Source: CAYMRB01 sp964392615
GTDB taxonomy: Bacteria; Planctomycetota; UBA8108
Length of the DNA stretch: 20,223 nt
Reading direction: 5' to 3'
Assembly (NCBI GenBank): GCA_964392615.1
Contig: CAYMRB010000154.1
Span: 1 to 20,223, forward strand
Below are positions 14,861 to 20,223 of this stretch, piece by piece. Both the position numbers and the translations under genes were made by a program. The notes under the pieces were generated by a model. The model made no database searches. It saw only the letters and a program-made list of their open reading frames with translations, and had not been told where the DNA came from. Numbering within the stretch: position 1 is the first letter of the stretch; every line of letters starts with the position of its first letter.

Positions 14861-16293
14861 CGCCCGAACTCCTCCTGTGCCTCGATCCACCGCAGCGGGC
14901 TCGAGGGATCCGCACATGGCAAGCGCTCAGGGTGCGCATGCCAGAGCTCCCGAAAGCGCTGGGCAGCACGGCCCGCGACCTCGGCTCGTGGCCGTGGCCA
15001 ACCCGGCACCAATCCGCGCGCAGCCATCGCCGTACGCAGGCAGTAGGTCGAGACGAGAAGATCGAAGGGCATTCGTCGAGGCAGCTCGAGGTACGAGGAT
15101 ATCTCCCGATCCAGCGCACCGTAGTCCATCGCGCCGGCTGCTTGCACCAAGCGTCGAAACGCGTCCCGATAGCCGCCGCCTCGGTACGCACTCGACAGCT
15201 CGTCGTCGTCGCTTCGCGGGAAACCGTCGCTCGCGAGCGTATGGACTTCGAGCTCGGTGCACAAGTCCGCTGCGGGCGGTTCGACGGTTTCTGCTGGATC
15301 GGCGACCACGCGCTGCGCGAGCGTACCTCCAGTCGCGGTCGTGACCAGCCGGGACGGGACACGCCGCGCCCCGGCGACGCGGATCGACCCGGAGTCGAAC
15401 GCGTCCGCCAGGAAGCTCGCGATCTGAACGGCGTACTCGGCGCCGTGGGACAGCGCCGGCTCCTGCGCGTGTCCTGCTCCGGGAACGATCCACAGCCGCC
15501 GCGGTTCGCGCAGCCGCGCGAAAATGTCGAGGGCCGCCTCGAACGGCAGCAGCTCGTCATCGACTCCGTGCACGACGAAGACCGGAGTCTCATCGAGCGA
15601 CGCGGCGAGAGCCCCCGGACGTTTGCCCGCGAACGGATAGGACGCACAGAAATGACGCGCGACGGCCCTCGCCAACCCCGTCGGCAGACGGAAGCGCCCG
15701 ATGCGCGTACGAACGCGGGGCTCGACGCGACCGTCGGGCCGGTCGAGTCGATCGACGCGCAGCGGACCGAAGCTCCCTTGCGAGAACAGGCCCGCGAGCA
15801 TGTCTTCGACGTCGGAGAGCCCCTCGCAGATGACGGCATCGACCCGGCGTCCGTGGCGCTCGTCGCTCACCGCGGCAGCCGCGGCAAACGCGCTCGCCGC
15901 GCCGATCGAGACCCCGAACAGCGCGACGGGCTCATCGTGGAGGCGCGTCGCAAGCCAGCCCAGGGCCGCCTTCACATCGTCGACGAGGTGGCGCAGGTCG
16001 GCGACGCCGTCGCTCGCGCCGAACCCGCGGTAATCGAAACCCAGAACCGAGTACCCGGTCCGACGCGCCATGCGCAGGTACTCGAGATGGCTCGACAGAT
16101 TGCCGGAGTTGCCCGCGCAAAAGAGAATCGCGCCGCGGCGCTCGCCGGGAAAGAACCTCCCTCGCAGGATGCTGCCGTCCAACGCACGGAGTTCCGCGCA
16201 TTCGTGAGGCCTGCCGACCGTTTCGGGAGACTCCCAGCAGAAGCGGTCTGCGAGAAGCGTCCGGCGGGAAAGAAAGCGTGCGAGAAAACTCAC
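14857..16293 (-). CDS. Alpha/beta hydrolase with C-terminal helical extension
   Basis: This 478-residue protein has an alpha/beta hydrolase domain in residues 30-300. The nucleophile elbow GVSIG gives Ser129, the acid is Asp246 in HGVDDELLP, and the base is His275 in GAGHAQEP. The oxyanion segment is CAGNSGN (59-65) and FDYRGFGASDG (86-96) matches the family. This places it near the ABHD13/17 or peptidase S9-like esterases. Residues 300-478 form a mostly helical extension that I do not recognise. A basic, hydrophobic N-terminus (FLARFLSRRTLL) may associate with the membrane. GTG 16293 is the tentative start, without a clear ribosome binding site. It is the first gene of the hydrolase-lipoprotein-RND-LuxR operon; a role in cutting a lipid ester for the transporter is inference. 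Confidence 0.8.
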   Translation of the reverse strand: MSFLARFLSRRTLLADRFCWESPETVGRPHECAELRALDGSILRGRFFPGERRGAILFCAGNSGNLSSHLEYLRMARRTGYSVLGFDYRGFGASDGVADLRHLVDDVKAALGWLATRLHDEPVALFGVSIGAASAFAAAAAVSDERHGRRVDAVICEGLSDVEDMLAGLFSQGSFGPLRVDRLDRPDGRVEPRVRTRIGRFRLPTGLARAVARHFCASYPFAGKRPGALAASLDETPVFVVHGVDDELLPFEAALDIFARLREPRRLWIVPGAGHAQEPALSHGAEYAVQIASFLADAFDSGSIRVAGARRVPSRLVTTATGGTLAQRVVADPAETVEPPAADLCTELEVHTLASDGFPRSDDDELSSAYRGGGYRDAFRRLVQAAGAMDYGALDREISSYLELPRRMPFDLLVSTYCLRTAMAARGLVPGWPRPRAEVAGRAAQRFRELWHAHPERLPCADPSSPLRWIEAQEEFGR

Positions 16294-16348
16294 GATCCGA
16301 GGGGACAGCGAGCGCAGGACGCGATGGAGCGGCCCGTCTGCACGTCCC

Positions 16349-16378
16349 TTGACAGGCTGAACGCGATTCCAGTATCCC
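16349..16378 (+). promoter_or_regulatory. Candidate sigma70-type promoter for the FG-GAP gene
   Basis: A perfect TTGACA (16349-16354) is followed after 18 bases by TATCCC (16373-16378), a weak -10 element. Transcription would start close to 16385, almost at the ATG at 16386, implying a leaderless or nearly leaderless message. No ribosome binding site lies before that ATG, which agrees. The site is in the 92-base gap between divergent genes. Confidence 0.35.
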
Positions 16379-16385
16379 GTGCGGC

Positions 16386-18697
16386 ATGAAGGCGCCTACC
16401 AGCCCGCAACGTGCGGTCTCCATCCGTCCTTTCCACTTCGCTCTCCTCCTCTTGGGTGGACTCGTCGCTGTCACCGCATCCTGCAGGAGTTGGGATCGCG
16501 TGCGCAAGGAGTTCGTCAACCCGCTCAACGTTTTCCTGCACTCCGCTTACCCGAAGGCCTGGCGGACGCTCGATGCGCAAACGGTGCTCGAGTTCTATGC
16601 CGAGGAGTTGCGCGGAGACGCGACGGAAGTGAGCCAGCGCATCCGCTCGACGATGGCGCGCTTCGTCGAGCTCGATCACACCTACGCGATCATCAAGACC
16701 GTCGATCAGGTAGACGGCGAGGACGAAATCGATGCGCCGGTGATCCTCCGCCTGCGCGGCCTCACTCCCGACGGACGTCGTCTGACCATCGAGCGATTCG
16801 CCGACGTGCGCTGCCGACGCGACGCCGACCGCAACTGGCACATCGTCAGCGAGGACGTGCGCGACGAGCTCGTCGTGTACAGTCGCGAGCCCGCGTACCG
16901 CGACGAATCCGAGGATCGCGGCGTCGACTTCGTCCATCGCTCCGGCGGCGTCGCTGACAAGTTCGGCGAGGTCCAGGACTACTCGCCGGGCAGCGGCTTG
17001 GCCGTCGGCGACTTCGACGGTGACGGGGCAGACGATTTCTATCTCGTCAGCGGCAGCGGGGGGCGGCTCTTCCGCAATCGCGGCGACGGGCGCTTCGAGG
17101 ACGTCACGGAAGCGAGCGGTCTCGACCTTCCACCGCCCGAAGAGGTGTGGCCGCCGCACCCCGCGCATTGGGAGCAGCGCGGCGAGGGGCGTTGCGCGGT
17201 GTTCGTCGACTACGACAACGACGGCCAGCTCGATCTGTTCATCGGCAAGATCGACGCGCCGAACGAGCTCTGGCGCAATCGCGGCATCGACGGCGGCGGT
17301 CATTGGCGCTTCGAGGAGGTCGGCGAGCGCGCGGGGATCATTCCCGAGAACGGCGAGTTCGAGACGACCGGCGCGTGCTTCGCGGACTTCGACGGCAACG
17401 GCTGGATCGACCTGTACGTCGCGAACGGCGGCAATCTGCTGCGCAAGCACCCGGAGCCGCCATACAACGCTCTCGACGCGACGGCGAATCGCCTGTGGCT
17501 CTCGAACGGCGACGGCACGTTCCACGACGCCACCGAGAAGGCGGGCGTCGGTCATGCGGGTTGGGCCCTGGCGGTCTCGGCCAACGACTACGACATCGAC
17601 GGAGACGTCGACATCTTCGTCGGCAACGATGTCGGCTTCAACGTGCTCTATCGCAACCGCGGCGACGCGACGTTCGACGAGGTCACGCAGGAAGCGGGCA
17701 TCGTCTATCGCGGCACGACGATGAGCTCCGACTGGGCAGACATCAACGGCGACGGACGACCCGACCTCTTCGTGGCCGCGATGGACTCGAACTCGAGCTG
17801 GATGGTCGATCAACCCGGCTTCCCCGCGCCGGCGCCCTGGTACATCAACCTCATGATCCGCTCTCGCGTCATCGAGATCCTGCGCAACATGCTGTATGGG
17901 AACCGACTCTACGTGTCGAATCCCGACGGCACGTTCACCGAGGAGTCGACGCCGCGGGGCCTCCGCCACAATGGCTGGGCGTGGAGCAGCATCTTCTTCG
18001 ACTACGACGGCGACGGCCTCCTCGACCTGTACTCGACGAACGGTTTCATCTCCGGCAACAGGCCGGACGACTTGTGAATGGACCTCATCGAGAACGTCGG
18101 TCGACGTCGCAAGGTCGGAGGGGATCAGGGGGACTTCATCAACGTCGGGAGGTTCTCGGTCAACGGCTTCTGTACCGTAATCGCGGTGACGGATCGTTCG
18201 TCGACGTCGCGTACCCCGAGGGCGCCGACCTCATCGAGGACGCTCGCGGGCTCGGCGTGTTCGACGCGGACGGCGACGGCGACCTCGACCTGCTGCTGAA
18301 CAACTACCTGCAGCCGGCGCGGTTCCTGGTCAACGAGGCGCCCCCGGAACGACACTGGGTGCGCATGCGCCTCGTCGGTACCGAGAGCAACCGCAGCGCG
18401 ATCGGCGCGCGGGTGACGATCTGGCACGGCGCGAGCCGCCAGACGCGCCAGGTGGCGACCACGTCGGGGTATCTCTCGGGGCAGAGCCTCTACCTCCACT
18501 TCGGCCTCGGCGCCGACGAGCACGTCGAACGCCTCGTCGTCCATTGGCCCGCCGGAGGCGTGACGGAGCTCGAAAACCTCGCCGCGAACGCATTCTGGGA
18601 GCTGCGCGAGGGCGACGCGAAGGCCCGGCGGGTAGCGACGCCGCACCCCGCGCCGGTCGGCGAACCGACGCCGGCGGCGGCGAATGTCGCGGACTAG
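16386..18697 (+). pseudogene. FG-GAP/VCBS repeat lipoprotein with ASPIC/UnbV domain, interrupted
   Basis: The first frame gives 563 residues: a lipoprotein-type signal (Cys33 in VTASC), an NTF2-like region (about 45-170) and six calcium-binding-type repeats such as DFDGDGADD (209-217), DYDNDGQLD and DYDGDGLLD. It ends at TGA 18075-18077 just after SGNRPDDL. The same frame continues sensibly after the stop (INVGRFSVNGF), but near 18168 the homology moves to another frame: RLLYRNRGDGSF, a seventh repeat DADGDGDLD and a complete ASPIC/UnbV domain (SNRSAIGARVTIWHG, VVHWPAGGVTELENL), ending at TAG 18697. So an in-frame stop and a net one-base loss split the gene. It could be a decaying gene or assembly error. 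Intact relatives are surface or secreted beta-propeller proteins (CRTAC1-like) of unclear function. Confidence 0.8.
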
Positions 18698-18813
18698 CGA
18701 TCGAGCCCCAAATAGAGTCACGACTCCGGTTTCCGCCTCGGCACACCGATAAGGAAAACGGAGTGCACCGTGCGATCTCCGGAAACGGCCCCATTTGGAG
18801 CGAGGCGACGATC

Positions 18814-20160
18814 ATGACCCGTCTCCTACCGTTCGCCGGCCACCTGGCTGCCGGCGCTGCCGTCGTGGTTCTTCTCACAGCGCGGCCCTGCAGCGGCGAC
18901 GAGCTCGTCGCGCGATCCGTCGAGGTGACTCCCGAACGCGCCGAGTCGATCGCCGCGCAGCTCGACGAGTACGCTCGGCGAGCGGCGAAGATCGTCGCGG
19001 CCGACGACGATCGAACTGTCCGCATGCCGGCGGACCGCGTCGCGGCTCGCGTACCGGAAGCGTTCGCGGGAGCGGCGAGTCGCTTCCTCGGCCTGCCGAA
19101 GACCGGTCACGTCATCTTCCTGACTCCCGCAGCGGCTGACGCGACCGAGGTCGGTGCGATCCGCGCCCTCGCGCGAGCGATCGACTCCAGCGCCCCTGCC
19201 GGGACAAGCGTTCGCTGCCGCAAGCTGCGCCACCTCTACAGCGAGGAGGTCGCGACGGCCCTGTGCGACGTCGTCGGCACGAAGGGCGTCCGCGCCCACC
19301 GCGAGACGAACACGCTCCAGGTTCAGGGCGCGGCGGAAGAGATCGCCGAGATCGACGCGATCCTGGCCCAGATCGATCGCCCGCCCAGGCGAGTCCGGAT
19401 GCGCATGGCCGTCGCCCTCGTCGAGCAGGCGAGCCCGCTGAACCATGCGATCGAGCTCCTCGCCGGCAATCCGGACGACCCCGCGACACGGAGCCGCTTC
19501 GCGCAGGCCATGAATCTCGCCGGCCCGGAGTCCTCCGCCGAGCACTTCGACTCACTTGTGCGCTTCCTTCGTACACGTAGCGACTGCGAGGTGTTCGGAG
19601 TCGGCGACGATCTCACCCTGCTCGACAACAGGTGGAGCCAGCTCAGCGTGGAGAGCGGCCGCTTGATCATTCGGCGCCCGCACGAGGTCACCGCCGCGAA
19701 GTCCGGCAGCGACGACGACGGCGTGCGGCTGGGTATCCTGCCGACCGTCAACTCGGAGAACTCGGTGTTCCTCGAGGTCGACCTCGCGATGCCGGGGATG
19801 CCGCCGCCCCCACCGCCACCGAAAGCGTCGAGCAGCATCGCCAGCATGGTGACCTTGCCGACGGGCTCCGTGTACGTTATCGGCGGGCTCACGATCAGCT
19901 CGTGGGTGACCGAGCGATCGGGCGTCCCGCTGCTCGCCGACTTGCCCTGCGTCGGAGAGCTGTTCGGAGGGACGGCGCGCCGCGAGGTCAGCCGCAACTT
20001 CTACGCGTTCCTGCAGGTCGCGTCGGCGGAGGCGCCGCGGTCCTTGGGCTCGCGCTTCGGCGAACGCCGTATCTCGACCGAACACGGCGACACAACAGAG
20101 CTCGACCCGGTGTTCGCCGCGCCGGAGCTCGAGGATGACGGAGCCCCGCCGCCCCGCTGA
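18814..20160 (+). CDS. Short secretin-like protein (GspD/PilQ-type C-terminus)
   Basis: This 448-residue exported protein starts at ATG 18814 with GAGG about 8 bases upstream; a signal peptide (hydrophobic 11-22) ends near CSGDE. Residues about 133-190 resemble the NolW/secretin N domain (RKLRHLYSEEVATALCDVVG, then a DAILAQIDRP ending). Residues about 300-402 resemble the end of the secretin barrel, with a SGVPLLADLPCVGELFGG signature and a final FYAFLQV strand. A run of seven Pro (330-336) replaces the usual loop, and the barrel core seems short compared with GspD or PilQ. No other secretion or pilus gene is present in the window. It could be a secretin of an unusual type or a non-pore relative. 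An alternative GTG start lies near 18763. Confidence 0.7.
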   Translation: MTRLLPFAGHLAAGAAVVVLLTARPCSGDELVARSVEVTPERAESIAAQLDEYARRAAKIVAADDDRTVRMPADRVAARVPEAFAGAASRFLGLPKTGHVIFLTPAAADATEVGAIRALARAIDSSAPAGTSVRCRKLRHLYSEEVATALCDVVGTKGVRAHRETNTLQVQGAAEEIAEIDAILAQIDRPPRRVRMRMAVALVEQASPLNHAIELLAGNPDDPATRSRFAQAMNLAGPESSAEHFDSLVRFLRTRSDCEVFGVGDDLTLLDNRWSQLSVESGRLIIRRPHEVTAAKSGSDDDGVRLGILPTVNSENSVFLEVDLAMPGMPPPPPPPKASSSIASMVTLPTGSVYVIGGLTISSWVTERSGVPLLADLPCVGELFGGTARREVSRNFYAFLQVASAEAPRSLGSRFGERRISTEHGDTTELDPVFAAPELEDDGAPPPR

Positions 20161-20223
20161 CACCGACGCCGACACCGACTCCGACTCCGACTCCGACTCC
20201 GACTCCGACTCCGACTCCGACGC
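20135..20223 (+). CDS. Start of an overlapping gene with Asp-Ser repeat N-terminus (partial)
   Basis: ATG 20135 lies inside the end of the secretin-like gene (26-base overlap) with GGAG 7 bases upstream (20124-20127). The frame reads MTEPRRPADTDADTD and then seven Ser-Asp pairs to the window edge, with no stop. Strongly acidic DS/DT repeats are common as linkers in surface proteins, but at an N-terminus without a signal peptide they are odd. The product is unknown because the gene continues beyond the window. Confidence 0.45.
   Translation, partial: MTEPRRPADTDADTDSDSDSDSDSDSDSD
20162..20221 (+). repeat. Hexanucleotide tandem repeat (TCCGAC)n
   Basis: Three degenerate ACC/GCC-GAC units (20162-20179) lead into seven exact copies of TCCGAC (20180-20221), continuing toward the window end. 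In the plus frame that starts at 20135 it encodes Ser-Asp pairs. Perfect short-unit repeats like this can change copy number by slippage in steps of two codons without breaking the frame. Confidence 0.85.

Noticed and set aside
14695..16389. Long plus-strand frame of 564 codons opposite the hydrolase and lipoprotein
   Set aside because: Arg-rich low-complexity translation with no motif; the minus strand holds a full catalytic triad and a lipobox.
16290..17969. Long open frame of 559 codons on the minus strand opposite the FG-GAP gene
   Set aside because: It is antisense to clear FG-GAP repeats, has Val/Ala/Asp/Arg-rich sequence with no domain pattern, and arises from GC-rich codon bias.
18075..18107. 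TGA followed by a small ACGTCG/CGACGT stem, considered as a selenocysteine site
   Set aside because: The family is not a known selenoprotein, the stem is short, and a nearby frameshift makes gene decay or sequence error a simpler explanation.
1..20223. CRISPR arrays, tRNA or rRNA genes, insertion sequences, prophage
   Set aside because: No spaced direct repeats, tRNA-like or rRNA-like sequence, transposase or phage structural gene was recognised on either strand.

Overview
The window is strongly GC-rich and comes from a Gram-negative (diderm) bacterium. It encodes two outer-membrane porins, an LpxL-type acyltransferase, a LolA-like carrier, lipoproteins and a secretin-like protein. The FG-GAP/ASPIC-UnbV lipoprotein, the RND/MMPL-with-lipoprotein pairing and the Asp-Ser repeat protein suit a poorly cultured phylum such as Planctomycetota, Myxococcota or Acidobacteriota, but the sequence alone does not settle the lineage. 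No rRNA, tRNA, CRISPR array or insertion sequence was recognised.

Left edge (1-2340): the last codons of an upstream gene overlap an LpxL/HtrB-type acyltransferase (+), which converges on and overlaps a LolA-like protein (-). A gene-poor stretch of about 500 bases follows, with one small unrecognised reading frame.

Core (2341-10754, all on the minus strand, read from high to low coordinates): a dissimilatory arsenate respiration cluster. In order it holds arsR (As(III)-sensing repressor with a Cys-x-Cys site), arrC (NrfD/PsrC-type quinol-oxidising membrane anchor), arrA (Tat-exported molybdopterin arsenate reductase), arrB (four-cluster ferredoxin subunit), arrD (TorD-type chaperone), a phosphate-selective porin O/P family protein and a second coiled-coil porin. 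The proposed chain is quinol to ArrC to ArrB to ArrA to arsenate. Arsenate, a phosphate mimic, may enter the periplasm through the O/P-type porin. The two porins are separated by two long perfect hairpins.

Right of this (10997-16293, minus strand): a tightly overlapping operon of an alpha/beta hydrolase, a LolA-like lipoprotein, a two-repeat RND/MMPL transporter and a LuxR-type DNA-binding protein with no standard start codon before its HTH domain.

Right end (16386-20223, plus strand): an FG-GAP/ASPIC-UnbV lipoprotein gene broken by an in-frame stop and a frameshift, a short secretin-like protein, and the start of an overlapping gene whose N-terminus becomes an Asp-Ser repeat running off the window.

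The most interesting part is the arsR-arrCABD cluster with two porins directly downstream, which suggests dedicated outer-membrane passage of arsenate or arsenite. arrCABD itself is a known type of cluster; the porin association is the part that may be new.
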